A DNA stretch of 64,000 bases from Deinococcus humi. GTDB lineage: Bacteria; Deinococcota; Deinococci; Deinococcales; Deinococcaceae. The notes beneath the pieces are model-generated. The model saw only the letters and a list, made by a program, of their open reading frames with translations. It was not told where the DNA came from and ran no database searches. Location: positions 1 through 64,000 of the forward strand of contig NZ_JACHFL010000017.1 of the NCBI RefSeq assembly GCF_014201875.1, given 5' to 3'. Positions 1 through 8,352 of this stretch are shown here, piece by piece (position 1 is the stretch's first letter; every line of letters starts with the position of its first letter). Position numbers and translations under genes: made by a program.

Positions 1-101
1 TTGACTTCCGTTTCAGTGGGTGGAGCGGACGGGGAACAGGCGGCGAGCAGCAAGGTGAGGCCAGCACCGATCAGGACACGGCCAGGATGACGCTTCTCCA
101 T
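1..101 (-). CDS. Lipoprotein, N-terminal part only (runs off the window)
   Basis: The minus strand from 101 encodes a short basic start (MEKRHPGR), a hydrophobic stretch and a lipobox reading LLLAAC, followed by a Ser/Pro/Thr-rich linker (SPSAPPTETE). This is a typical lipoprotein signal peptide, with Cys at about residue 22 as the lipidation site. A GAGGTG Shine-Dalgarno lies just upstream of the ATG. Only about 33 residues fall inside the window, so the mature domain and its function are unknown. The protein is probably anchored at the outer face of the cytoplasmic membrane. Confidence 0.7.
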   Translation of the reverse strand, partial: MEKRHPGRVLIGAGLTLLLAACSPSAPPTETEV

Positions 102-560
102 AGACAGCACCTCGTCCCACAACAGAAAGGACCAAAACAACCAGGCTGCAAGAGATCAAATCAGGCACTCAATTGTGGGTAAGCACAGCCTGCGCTTTTA
201 CAGTTGGGTATGCAAGAGAACGGCAAAGTTCATGAAGGAATTGGCCCTTCACTAGAGGAAGGGCCAAGTGGAAGGTGACTCTTTCTTCTGACTGAGCAAG
301 CTCGAATGCCCTCTCTGTCGTCTGCGCAACGTGCCAGGGGCATGATTGTGCCACCCGGAGGACGCCGGATCGTGTGACAGGTCAACCCTGCGAGGCCTGA
401 ACAGGTCATGCGCGGCAAAAGCTGCCTTCGCCGTACGTTCCCGCTCCTGCGGTACGCTTCGACTTGCAAAGGGGAAGGGCGGGGCATGTGCGGTGCCGAC
501 ACCGAGCGCGGCGCCCTGAGGGCCCGCCAAACGGCGTATGCGGCGAGCGGCAGCTCTGTC
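102..560. other. Intergenic region without a supported gene
   Basis: No reading frame here has convincing protein character. The only structure seen is a 10-bp inverted repeat, TTGGCCCTTC at 241-250 and GAAGGGCCAA at 258-267, with a 7-nt loop. It could be a factor-independent terminator, but no T-run follows it on either strand. Confidence 0.5.
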
Positions 561-566
561 TACACT
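561..566 (+). promoter_or_regulatory. Leaderless-type -10 element
   Basis: TACACT ends 7 nt before the ATG at 574, and no Shine-Dalgarno is visible. This fits the TANNNT -10 arrangement of leaderless Deinococcus transcripts. No clear -35 was seen. Confidence 0.5.
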
Positions 567-573
567 GCACGCC

Positions 574-1449
574 ATGATGTACGGAGTCACGCCGCCCGAA
601 CGGCAATTCGACCTGCGCCTACCAGATGGACGGGTGTTTGCGTGGTCCGAATGGGGTCCTCAGGATGGGTGTCCAGTGGTGTTCTGTACCGGCGCGGCCA
701 TGAGCGGCGCGCTTGGCTTCGGCGCGGACAGGCTGGGCGCGCTGGACGTGCGCCTGATCGTGCCGGACCGGCCTGGGCTGGGCCGCAGCGATCCGCATCC
801 CGAAAAGACCTTGGACAGTTGGGTGGCGGATGTGCAGTGTCTGCTACACACAACCCGCCTGCAAAAGGTTCGCGTGGTGGGCTTCTCGCAGGGAGCACCG
901 TTCGCGCTGGCCCTGGCCGGAGCGGACCTGGTGGGAGCAGCTGCGCTGGTGTCCCCGCAGGATGACTTGAGACACCCCGCCCTGACGCCCTTGCTGTTAC
1001 CGGACGTGGCAGACATGGTAAACGCCATCGCCACTGACCCAGACGGCTTCGAGGCTGCCTTCGCCAGCTTCGCCACGGCCGAGGGCCTGTGGAACCTCAT
1101 CCTGGGCATGAGCGGTGAACGTGACCGCTTGGTGTACCTCGACTCGACCTTCCATGCGGCGTACCGTCAGACGCTCGACGAGGGCTTCGTGCGCGGCGCC
1201 CGCCCGTACGCTCGCGATCTCGTGAACGCCCTGGGATCATGGCCGTACCAGCCCGAAGAGATGTGCGTTCCGGTGGACCTGTGGTTCGGCGGCCAGGACA
1301 CCAGCACCGTGCACTCTCCGGATTTCGGCGTGATCCTGGCGAAGCGGCTGCCGCACGCGAAGCGCTTCCTCGACGTCAACGAAGGCGGTTCTATCTTGTG
1401 GACACGCGCACACGAGATCCTTGAGCGGCTGCTCGCACACGCCCCCTGA
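574..1449 (+). CDS. Alpha/beta hydrolase
   Basis: A 291-residue protein of the alpha/beta hydrolase superfamily. The nucleophile elbow GFSQGAP supplies the Ser, the oxyanion region is FCTGAAMSG, and a strand-turn LIVPDRPGLGRSD precedes it, as in esterases and epoxide-hydrolase-like enzymes. The acidic residue is probably in GGQDTSTVH. At the place where a catalytic His of the GH(x)LLW type is expected, the sequence reads NEGGSILWTRAHEIL, so the His is shifted or missing and activity is uncertain. ATG 574 is preferred over an upstream in-frame ATG at 538 because of the TACACT element. Substrate unknown. Confidence 0.8.
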   Translation: MMYGVTPPERQFDLRLPDGRVFAWSEWGPQDGCPVVFCTGAAMSGALGFGADRLGALDVRLIVPDRPGLGRSDPHPEKTLDSWVADVQCLLHTTRLQKVRVVGFSQGAPFALALAGADLVGAAALVSPQDDLRHPALTPLLLPDVADMVNAIATDPDGFEAAFASFATAEGLWNLILGMSGERDRLVYLDSTFHAAYRQTLDEGFVRGARPYARDLVNALGSWPYQPEEMCVPVDLWFGGQDTSTVHSPDFGVILAKRLPHAKRFLDVNEGGSILWTRAHEILERLLAHAP

Positions 1450-1544
1450 CATCGGGTCGGGCTCGGTTGAACCGCCGTGACCAACCCAAAACCCTACCGC
1501 CGGTTCTGGCGGGTTAGCGCTGTTGAGGCAAGGGATTCAGCTGT

Positions 1545-1765
1545 GACTGCCCTAAAGCCAGATCGCCACCGCTTCCCGGTGGGCATCATCGGATACGCGG
1601 TCTGGCTGTGCCGCCGCTTCCCCTCAGCTACCGGGCTGTGCAGGAACCCCTTTTGGAGCGCGGAAGCCAGGTCAGCCACGAAACCCTCTGCAAGAGGTAC
1701 ATCAAGTTTGCTTCCCTTGTGCCCGAGGAGCTGCGCCACCGGGACCCTCACCACTGTTCCCGCGC
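1545..1765 (+). mobile_element. IS6-family transposase remnant (N-terminal part)
   Basis: Two overlapping frames together give the N-terminus of an IS6-family transposase: DRHRFPVGIIGYAVWLC, then LSYRAVQEPLLERGSQVS, then HETLCKRYIKFASL. The match to the other copies in this window (for example 45263-45740) is clear. The frame is broken and the catalytic DDE region is absent, so this is a dead fragment. Confidence 0.7.
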
Positions 1766-1916
1766 ACATGCGACGAAGCCGTCAGAGCCAGGCCTTCGCG
1801 ACCTGGCGTCAGATAACGGCAGGGGTAGGCTGATTTTCAGGCCACCCCTCGGTATCGCCTGCCCCTGACCAAGTCAGGGCGACACAATCAACCTGTGGGC
1901 CTCGACGGACGCGCAC

Positions 1917-1954
1917 TTGACACCTTTCGGACATGTAGTCATACTGATTACATG
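1917..1954 (+). promoter_or_regulatory. Promoter with overlapping Rrf2 operator (site 1)
   Basis: TTGACA at 1917-1922 and CATACT at 1940-1945 are separated by 17 bp, a good sigma-70-type promoter for the Rrf2 gene. A 23-bp imperfect dyad at 1932-1954 (CATGTAGT, six bases, GATTACATG) covers the -10. The same dyad recurs at 2405-2427. Placement over the -10 predicts autorepression. Confidence 0.7.
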
Positions 1955-1974
1955 ACGGAAGGGAGGCCGTCCCC

Positions 1975-2391
1975 ATGAGAACCCAATACGCCGTTGCCAT
2001 TCACATTCTGTCCATGATCGCTCTGAACCCTCAACGAAGCTTCAGCTCGGAAGACCTCGCCAGCAGTGTAGGCACGCATGCTGTCGTCATCCGCAGTATC
2101 GTCAAGCTCCTGCGGGGTGCAGGCCTGGTGCAGACTCAACAGGGTGTCGCTGGCATTGACCTCACGCGCAGGCCAGAAGAGCTTACGCTTCTCCAGATCT
2201 ACCGCGCGGTTGATGCGCCGGAATCAGTGTTCAGGGTGCATGAGCAGCCCAACCCCCAGTGCTCGGTCGGGAGCAATATTCTGGACACCCTGGGGTCAGT
2301 CTTCGGAGGGGCGCAGGAAGTGTTGGATGCTTACCTGGCGAATGTCACCCTTGCGGACGTGATGTCCGATCTCGCTCGACGTATTGGTTGA
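1975..2391 (+). CDS. Rrf2-family transcriptional regulator
   Basis: A 138-residue protein with the Rrf2 winged helix at residues 1-70: the start MRTQYAVAIHILSMIAL, then SFSSEDLASSVGTHAVVIRSIV as the recognition region, then the wing LVQTQQGVAGIDLTR. The C-terminal half (YRAVDAPESVFRVHEQPNPQCSV) carries one Cys rather than the three clustered Cys of IscR/NsrR-type iron-sulfur members, so it resembles the YwnA-like subgroup, which often senses oxidants or electrophiles. It lies upstream of a short-chain dehydrogenase and shares a 23-bp operator with that gene's upstream region, so it probably represses itself and the dehydrogenase. Effector unknown. Confidence 0.85.
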   Translation: MRTQYAVAIHILSMIALNPQRSFSSEDLASSVGTHAVVIRSIVKLLRGAGLVQTQQGVAGIDLTRRPEELTLLQIYRAVDAPESVFRVHEQPNPQCSVGSNILDTLGSVFGGAQEVLDAYLANVTLADVMSDLARRIG

Positions 2392-2427
2392 TTTTTTTAC
2401 CCGGCATGTAGTTGTATCGATTACATG
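2388..2427 (+). promoter_or_regulatory. Rrf2 operator (site 2) upstream of the dehydrogenase
   Basis: The dyad at 2405-2427 matches site 1 in 19 of 23 positions, including both outer arms CATGTAGT and GATTACATG. A weak -35 (TTGATT, 2388-2393) and a -10-like TTGTAT (2412-2417) overlap it, so a promoter for the dehydrogenase probably starts here with a leader of about 300 nt. The leader (2428-2725) contains no gene that I recognise. Confidence 0.6.
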
Positions 2428-2725
2428 TGCTCCATTCCTCTTCGCCCTCAACTGGATGGCCCGGTTCGTCCTTGAGCCGAATCGAGTGAGGCCCGTTGTT
2501 GCACCGCCGCCTCGCAGGGCCAGAGGTCAAAATCCACGGTCTCACCCCTGCCTCCGGAAAGACCGGAACCAGCACAACGTCCAGAGCTACAGCTGAACTG
2601 GTTGTCTCCAACGGCCATATACCTTGAAGCGACGCCCACCGCCCGTGGCGCTCCAGAAACACGGACAGACCGTGATTCCAGAGGCTGCTCTACCCTCACG
2701 CAGAAGTGAAAACAGGAGACACACG

Positions 2726-3538
2726 ATGATGATTGACTTCACGGGCCGGAAGGCCATCGTCACTGGATCGACCGCAGGCATCGGCCGGGCCATCGCCGAG
2801 GGGCTGGCGCGAGCTGGCGCTTCGGTCGTCATTAACGGGCGCAACGCCGCACGGGTCAACGCGGTGGTGCGAGAAATGCAGTTGGCCTTTCCCAGAAGTG
2901 AGATCGTCGGCGTGACCGCCGATCTCGCGACTGCCGAGGGCGCTGAAGCGCTCTTCGCGCAAGCGCCAGACGCTGACATTCTGGTCAACAACGTGGGCAC
3001 AGCGCACATGCGGGAATATCACGGCATCGAGGACATCGCCAAGATTCCCGATGAGGACTGGCTCAGCCTGTTCCAGCTCAATGTGATGAGCGGCGTGCGC
3101 GCCTCCCGCCACTACCTGCCGCAGATGGTCGCAAAAGGTTGGGGCCGGATGGTGTTCGTCAGCAGCGAATCCGCCGTCAACATTCCCAAGGAATTACTCG
3201 ACTATGGCGTGACCAAGACCGCGCAGCTTGCCGTTTCACGGGGCCTCGCTGAGGCAGTTGCCGGCAGCGGAGTCACCGTCAATGCGATCCTCCCCGGCCC
3301 GACAAGGTCAGAGGCTCTGGGCAGCTTGATGGCGCAGCAAGCTGAAGCGCAAGGAATCACGCAGCAGGCAGCCGAGCAGGCCTTCCTCACGTCGCTTCGC
3401 CCGACCAGCCTTATTCAGCGCTTCGCGACGACAGACGAGGTCGCCAACATGGTCGTGTATATCTGTTCAGACCAGGCCTCGGCTACCACCGGCGCGGCTC
3501 TCCGCGTGGACGGCGGCGTCGTCCGCTTCGTCGCCTGA
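2726..3538 (+). CDS. SDR-family oxidoreductase
   Basis: A 270-residue classical short-chain dehydrogenase. It has the nucleotide-binding TGSTAGIG near the N-terminus, the NNVG structural motif, the catalytic Ser in FVSSESAVN and YGVTK as the YxxxK active site, and it ends with an SDR-type tail (TTGAALRVDGGVVRF). NGRN after the second strand suggests NADP(H) preference. The ATG at 2726 (or 2729) follows an AGGAG Shine-Dalgarno and begins exactly at the Rossmann fold, so the longer reading frame from 2624 is not used. It probably acts on a small carbonyl or alcohol substrate under control of the upstream Rrf2 regulator. Confidence 0.85.
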   Translation: MMIDFTGRKAIVTGSTAGIGRAIAEGLARAGASVVINGRNAARVNAVVREMQLAFPRSEIVGVTADLATAEGAEALFAQAPDADILVNNVGTAHMREYHGIEDIAKIPDEDWLSLFQLNVMSGVRASRHYLPQMVAKGWGRMVFVSSESAVNIPKELLDYGVTKTAQLAVSRGLAEAVAGSGVTVNAILPGPTRSEALGSLMAQQAEAQGITQQAAEQAFLTSLRPTSLIQRFATTDEVANMVVYICSDQASATTGAALRVDGGVVRFVA

Positions 3539-3619
3539 CCAAGTGCCTCGACACCCGCCGGCCGGGATGGCTTGCTGCATGACCTTCACGTGAGCGCAAT
3601 ACCTTCCATCTAGAAGTCA

Positions 3620-4275
3620 GGTTGTGTTGCCTCAACCTGATCCACGGCAGGCGGAGGACAGGGATGGTCTGAGGATCGGACCATCCCTGTCGCGATTCTT
3701 GACCACGTCTGGAGGGTCTGCTTCTGGTTGCTTTTCCTGGTGCGGCCAGGCACGCTGGTTCGGGAGTGGGGGTGAAGGTGCTCCATTCGTGCCTGGCGCC
3801 TCAGGGATTCCTGAGCGCGTTTCCCTTCAGAGCTTGTCGGTCTGGATGCCCTCTGGCACGTTGTGCTTGCCGAGGACGTGCTGATAGGACGATCAAGCGG
3901 CGTCAGTATCCCGGCGCGGTTGAAGAAGGACATCCCATACAGCGCCATGGTCGTCGACAGCCCGCCACCAGTGCGTGATGCCGCCCGCATCCACGTGCCG
4001 TAACGACGAGATGCCACCGGGAGCAGGGGCGCGGTTCCCGGTGGCCGAGACCCTGAGCGAAGAGGACGCTGAACCTGATGCACCAACGGCTCGGGGCGCC
4101 CCGACGCCAGGTGCGAACGGTCTCGCGAGTGACAGCCATTCCGCGCTCCAGCAGTTCTCCATCCCGGTAAACGAGCGGTTGCGACGTAGCCGATCACCGT
4201 GAGGGGAAATCCATAACCGCGAAGCTTCTGACCGCTCAGGACCGCGTCACCTTCCCCCAACAACTTGCCACGACC
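3620..4275 (-). mobile_element. Degenerate IS6-family element with both ends
   Basis: One end is GGTTGTGTTGCC (from 3620). The other, read on the minus strand, is GGTCGTGGCAAGTTG (4275-4261). Between them, transposase pieces appear on the minus strand in several frames: LSGQKLRGYGFPLTVIGYV at the N-terminus, then LLERGMAVTRETVRTW, then CIRFSVLFAQGLGHRE, then WRAVDDHGAVWD, ending in LHPHSRTSVPGRTRK. At about 656 bp it is shorter than a usual IS6 element (about 800 bp), with frameshifts and a probable internal deletion that removes part of the DDE domain. Not active. Confidence 0.75.
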
Positions 4276-4482
4276 GGTGGTAACGGTGATGCGCGCGAAC
4301 GGTACGGGCGCCTTGTTGGCCCTGACGCACAGCGCCTGTCAACTCTTGGTGCCCATGGGAATGGCGCTCAGACGCACTGGTGGTAGAGTCCCGGCAGATC
4401 GAAGCACTCCCCACAGCATCACGAAACCCGCCGGACAGCATTCAGGTGTCCTGGCGTGAGATTTTTGAAATCAGCACTCGTC

Positions 4483-4488
4483 TACGCT
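4483..4488 (+). promoter_or_regulatory. Leaderless-type -10 element
   Basis: TACGCT ends 6 nt before the GTG at 4495, matching the TANNNT spacing seen at other genes in the window. Confidence 0.4.
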
Positions 4489-4494
4489 GGGCAG

Positions 4495-6426
4495 GTGAGT
4501 CCGGAGGCCACCCGACCTGAATCGCCCCAATTCACCGAGGCGGCGCGGCTCCGTGCCCTGCATCATTATCAGATTCTCGATACTCCACCTGAAAAGAGTT
4601 TTGACCGCATCACTCAGCTCGCTGCTTCTATCTTTCAGACCCCTATCGCGCTGGTTTCCCTGGTCGATGAGCAGCGGCAATGGTTCAAGTCCTGCTACGG
4701 TCTGAACCTGCGCGAGACGGATCGCTCCCTGTCCTTCTGTGCTCATGCCCTGGAATTGGACGGTGTTCTGGTCGTTCCTGATGCCCATGCAGATCCTCGG
4801 TTCGCCCATAATTTGCTGGTCACCAGTGAGCCATATCTCCGGTTTTATGCCGGTGCGCCGCTCATCTCGCCTGACGGGCACAAACTCGGCACGCTCTGTA
4901 TCCTGGACACTCAGGCCAGAGCTGGCCTGACACCGGAGGAGTGTCAGACCCTGCAGCATCTGGCGGCCAGTGTCGTGAGCGAACTGGAGCTGCGCCAGAC
5001 GCTGACCACACTGGCCCGCCGAGAATCGGTGCATGCCGCCGTACTCCAGGCCTCTCTCGACGCGATCATCGTGATGGATCACCGCGGTCAGATCACGGAA
5101 TGGAACCCGGCTGCTGAACGACTCTTTGGCTACCAGCGCTCTGAAGTGCTGGGGCAGAACCTGAGCGATCACATTATTCCTGAAGGGCAGCGGGCTGCCC
5201 ACCGCCGCGGCCTGACGCATTATCTCCAGACTGGCGAAGGCCCTTTCTTAGGCAAACGCCTTCACCTGTCAGCCTTGCGTCGGGACGGGCAGGTCTTTCC
5301 GTGTGAGCTGTCCGTTCACGCTCTTGAGGTGCCCGGCGAGCGTCTGTTCACCGCCTCCTTGCGTGACCTGACCGAGCTCAGGACTGCGCAGGATGCCCTG
5401 GAGACCAGCCACCAACTCCTGCAGACGGTCATCGACACGGTTCCCGAGACCATCTTCGTTAAGGATCTGGCCCGGCGCTATACCATGATCAATCCCGCAG
5501 GCGCAGCACAGCTCGGGCGGACCGCAGCCGAGATTCTGGGCCGATCTGATGAGGAACTGTTCCCGGAGATTGCGGCCACTGCGGCCCGTCTCAGGGATGA
5601 ACAAGTGCTCACTCAGGCTCGTGCGCTCTCTTATGAAGTGACAGACCAACTGAGCAGTGGAGCATACCGTACGTTCTTGTCCAAGAAAATGCCCGCCTGG
5701 GGACACGACGGCCAGCTGAATGGGCTGATCGGAGTCGCCATTGACATCACCGAACGGAAGGTCACGGAAACCACCGTTCGGAACCACAATGCGGCCCTCA
5801 CGGCGCGGGCACAGGCAGCCCAACTGGAGGTGCTCGATCGCTTGACGCGAGCGGCTGAATACCGGGATGACGAAACGGGCGAACATATGCTTCGCGTGGC
5901 CCGAACAGCAGCGGGCATTGCGCGTGAACTGGGCCTGTCAGAAGGGCAGGTACAACTCATTGAACGGACAGCACCCATGCACGACATCGGCAAGATTGGA
6001 GTCCCTGATGGGATCCTGCTCAAGCCGGGACGCCTGACGGCTGAGGAGTTCGAGACGGTCAAAACCCACTGTCTGATCGGCTCGAATATCCTATCGGGCG
6101 GACAAAGCCCACTGGTGGTGATGGCTGAGGAGATTGCCCGAACACACCATGAACGGTGGGATGGCAGTGGATATCCCCACGGCCTGAGCGGCGATGCGAT
6201 TCCCATCAGTGGCCGGATCGTGGCGGTGGCAGATGTGCTTGATGCACTGACGACCGTACGGCCTTACAAACGAGCCTGGCCACTGGACGAGGCCCTGGCT
6301 GAAATTCGGATGCAGACAGGACGGCATTTTGATCCCCAGGTGGTTGCTGCCCTTGAGCGCGTCATCGGCCGCCCTCGCCAAATTGCAAGAAACCCGCTTA
6401 CGCTTCAGGCTGCGCCTCAGCCTTAA
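4495..6426 (+). CDS. GAF-PAS-PAS-HD-GYP sensor phosphodiesterase
   Basis: A 643-residue cytosolic signalling protein. An N-terminal GAF domain (residues 15-165) shows the usual ILDTPPEKSFDRITQLAA start and DEQRQWFKSCYGL. Two PAS domains follow (about 175-305 and 310-425), with ITEWNPAAERLFGY and RDLTELR, then IFVKDLARRYTMINPAG and ITERK. The C-terminal HD-GYP domain (about 440-620) has HMLRVAR, HDIGKIGVPDGILLKPG, THHERWDGSGYP and DVLDALTTVRPYKRAW, so the metal-binding residues and GYP motif are intact and c-di-GMP (or cGAMP) hydrolysis is likely. GTG 4495 is chosen for its -10 spacing; GTG 4456 is an in-frame alternative. It is flanked by IS6 remnants. Confidence 0.85.
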   Translation: MSPEATRPESPQFTEAARLRALHHYQILDTPPEKSFDRITQLAASIFQTPIALVSLVDEQRQWFKSCYGLNLRETDRSLSFCAHALELDGVLVVPDAHADPRFAHNLLVTSEPYLRFYAGAPLISPDGHKLGTLCILDTQARAGLTPEECQTLQHLAASVVSELELRQTLTTLARRESVHAAVLQASLDAIIVMDHRGQITEWNPAAERLFGYQRSEVLGQNLSDHIIPEGQRAAHRRGLTHYLQTGEGPFLGKRLHLSALRRDGQVFPCELSVHALEVPGERLFTASLRDLTELRTAQDALETSHQLLQTVIDTVPETIFVKDLARRYTMINPAGAAQLGRTAAEILGRSDEELFPEIAATAARLRDEQVLTQARALSYEVTDQLSSGAYRTFLSKKMPAWGHDGQLNGLIGVAIDITERKVTETTVRNHNAALTARAQAAQLEVLDRLTRAAEYRDDETGEHMLRVARTAAGIARELGLSEGQVQLIERTAPMHDIGKIGVPDGILLKPGRLTAEEFETVKTHCLIGSNILSGGQSPLVVMAEEIARTHHERWDGSGYPHGLSGDAIPISGRIVAVADVLDALTTVRPYKRAWPLDEALAEIRMQTGRHFDPQVVAALERVIGRPRQIARNPLTLQAAPQP

Positions 6427-6464
6427 ATCAGAGCTTGCAGTTTGGGTTGTCAGGACCCGGAAAG

Positions 6465-6665
6465 GGTTGTGTTGCCTTGGCTGGTCTCACGGCAGGCGGA
6501 GGGCAGGGGCGGTCTGAGTCTCAGACCACCCCTGCCGCGCCGGTTAAACACGTCTGGAACGCTTGATTTTGCTTGCTTCTTCAGGTCGTGCCGGGAACGC
6601 TGGTGTGGGAATGATGGTGGAGATTGATGATCCGAGCGTGCAAGCGCAGGCATTCCTGCGCCCGT
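6465..6665 (-). mobile_element. IS6-family remnant (C-terminal end)
   Basis: The terminus GGTTGTGTTGCC (6465-6476) is followed by about 190 bp whose minus strand encodes the C-terminal tail of the transposase (RKRAQECLRLHARIINLHHH, then SHTSVPGTT). The sequence then passes without a break into an integrase fragment, so the element is truncated at that junction. Confidence 0.7.
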
Positions 6666-6840
6666 TTTCTCCTCTTGAAGGCCTGCTGGCGGCGAGCGGC
6701 CTGCGCGACCGCGCCCTGACCCTGCTGTGCGCCCACGGCGGACTGCGGATTATGGAAGCGTTGGCGCTGACTTGGGCGGATCTCCAGGGGGACGCCTTGG
6801 TCGTCCGCCATGGCAGAGGCGGAAAGGGGAGACAGGTAAC
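6666..6840 (+). pseudogene. Tyrosine recombinase (integrase) fragment
   Basis: The plus strand reads FSPLEGLLAASGLRDRALTL, then CAHGGLRIMEALALTWADLQ, then GRGGKGRQV. This is the start of a tyrosine-recombinase catalytic domain with the first catalytic Arg in GLRIMEAL and the beta-hairpin GKGRQV. The box II H-x-x-R and the catalytic Tyr are missing, and the N-terminal domain has been replaced by an IS6 end. It is an inactive remnant, probably of an integrated element or integron-like/Xer-type gene. Confidence 0.65.
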
Positions 6841-6910
6841 CTGCTTCAGCACGCTGTCAAGGTGCTGTATCCCGCAGCTTCTCAGATGCTGTATCCAGCA
6901 TGCCGAATCA

Positions 6911-7113
6911 CGGACATTTTGGGGGATGGGGGAAACGAGTCTTTAGAAGACCTAACCGCCCAATCTCGACTGAAGCCCGACCAGGACGGCTTTTCAAGAA
7001 TTTTTTGCTTTGCTTGGAATTTTGGAGGGCAGTGCGGACACTTTGGAGGATAAGAGAGTCAGATCAGCGGACACTCTGGGGCAACAGGTGATTTTTGCAC
7101 GGCCACTTTGGGG
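6911..7113 (+). repeat. Four direct repeats resembling IS21-family ends
   Basis: Imperfect copies of CGGACACTTTGGGG lie at 6911-6924, 7035-7049, 7068-7081 and 7100-7113. The last three are spaced 32-33 bp apart. Multiple short terminal repeats of this kind, reading GGCCACTTTGGGG, are known from ends of IS21-family elements. Iterons or a multi-site operator are alternatives. No istA or istB coding sequence remains nearby. Confidence 0.45.
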
Positions 7114-7559
7114 AAGTGGTTGGCAAAATCCACGGTCACCTTGAAGTTTTTTGTCCTCTAGAAAGGCCTATTTCTGATTCCTATGTTGTTGACAACATTA
7201 TTTTTCTTTCTCTCTAAAAACATCAACAGCATGACCCTCGTGCCCCGGGCCTCCGAGAAGCGTGCGCTGACCCAGCACATTGACGAACTGAACCTGGCTA
7301 GGCCTGATCAGCATGCAGAGCCGGGTGAGTGCGGGCAGCACGTCCTGGGAGGACGAATACGGCGAGGGGACGAACGGATGAGCGTCAAGTGCATCGGCAC
7401 GGTGTAGGACGTCGTTCCCCTTGGGGTGGATAATGACCTCATCATTGGCATCCTGTGCCTGTTTCTCGATCTGCACGCCCGCCTCTCAAATCCCACACGC
7501 TGCAACGTTCCCGCCCGCCACCGTCCTTATCACCAACGGAGACCGCCTTCAAGCGGTGG
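7114..7559. other. Intergenic region without a supported gene
   Basis: A small AT-rich patch (about 7160-7225, with TTGTTGACAACA) could be a promoter or operator, but nothing convincing follows it. The frames on both strands do not look like a known family. Confidence 0.4.
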
Positions 7560-7656
7560 CAGCGGGTTGTACTCCAGGCAGCCTGACGTTCGGGTCGCCT
7601 GCCTGCTCGAGTTACCTTGACTTCCTTGAAATCAACAACTTGCCACAACTCCCATC
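7560..7656 (-). mobile_element. IS6-family end fragment
   Basis: CAACTTGCCACAACT at 7642-7656 is the inverted form of the AGTTGTGGCAAGTTG terminus found in other copies. Only the end is recognisable; the adjoining sequence retains no clear transposase coding. Confidence 0.45.
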
Positions 7657-7714
7657 CGCGTTCGAGGAATGCAACACAACCGTGCAGTTTGTTCATCCAC
7701 CTACGGATCAGATT

Positions 7715-7735
7715 GGGTTGACCTTTTGTCAACCC
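7715..7735 (-). terminator. Hairpin after the universal stress gene
   Basis: GGGTTGAC (7715-7722) and GTCAACCC (7728-7735) form an 8-bp stem with a 5-nt loop, beginning 13 nt past the stop of the minus-strand gene. There is no T-run, so it may be a weak terminator. Confidence 0.5.
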
Positions 7736-7747
7736 CCACTCCACCGC

Positions 7748-8197
7748 TCACGGCTGTGTGACGGTGTCAACGACGCGCTGCCAGCCCCAAGGCACGATCT
7801 GCTGAAGCCGTCGTCCGCCGGCCAGATGAACAGGAATCCCACTCACGCGAGTCAGATCCGTCGCCACTTGCCCAAGCGCTGCGTCCACCAGGCCTCCCTC
7901 GCCACTCACACCCAGAACAATCAGATCAATGCCATGACCACTGGCGTATGTTGCCAGGGCCTCGACCGCATCCTGAGTCCCGATCGACAGGATCACCTGC
8001 GCGGGCGGACGACGGGCCCTCCTGGCCAGGTGAGCGAGGTACTGCTCTACGGGCACTTGATTCTCAAGTGTGCCCTGCTGCAACAAGTGGATCAGCGTCA
8101 CCTGACCCCCGAGGGCGCGGGTCAGGTCAAAGGCATGGAGCGCCGCGTTCACGCACGCCGGGTGGTGGTCAACAGGAACCAGAATGTGCTTAAACAA
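7748..8197 (-). CDS. Universal stress protein (UspA family)
   Basis: A 149-residue single-domain Usp protein: the start MFKHILVPVDHHPAC gives the first strand with the conserved Asp, and VNAALHAFDLTRALGGQVTL the first helix and second strand. The nucleotide-binding loop usually reads G-2x-G-9x-G(S/T). Here it is GVSGEGGLVDAALGQVATDL, with the last glycine-serine replaced, so ATP binding is less certain than in the neighbour at 8353. It starts with TTG behind a GGAAGGAG Shine-Dalgarno. It is a diverged paralogue of the next gene upstream on the same strand and may be cotranscribed with it (155 bp gap). Confidence 0.85.
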   Translation of the reverse strand: MFKHILVPVDHHPACVNAALHAFDLTRALGGQVTLIHLLQQGTLENQVPVEQYLAHLARRARRPPAQVILSIGTQDAVEALATYASGHGIDLIVLGVSGEGGLVDAALGQVATDLTRVSGIPVHLAGGRRLQQIVPWGWQRVVDTVTQP

Positions 8198-8352
8198 GGT
8201 GCTCTCCTTCCAGCGTCGCCGCCGAGCACACTGTCTCTTGAGGGTATTACCGCAGAGTTACCGGCCATGCACCCTGCCCAGTGATTTCCTCGTTCATCAC
8301 GAGCTTCGCCTCAGGTTGGACACTTAGCGCGAAACGTTCCTTCTTGCTCCCC

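Noticed and set aside
408..965. Long plus-strand frame overlapping the alpha/beta hydrolase
   Set aside because: It overlaps the hydrolase in another frame, has compositionally biased Arg/Gly-rich sequence and no family motif.
6563..6946. A 127-residue complete protein across the IS6/integrase junction
   Set aside because: It is a chance fusion of an antisense IS6 end, an integrase fragment and unrelated sequence, so it is annotated as two separate remnants.
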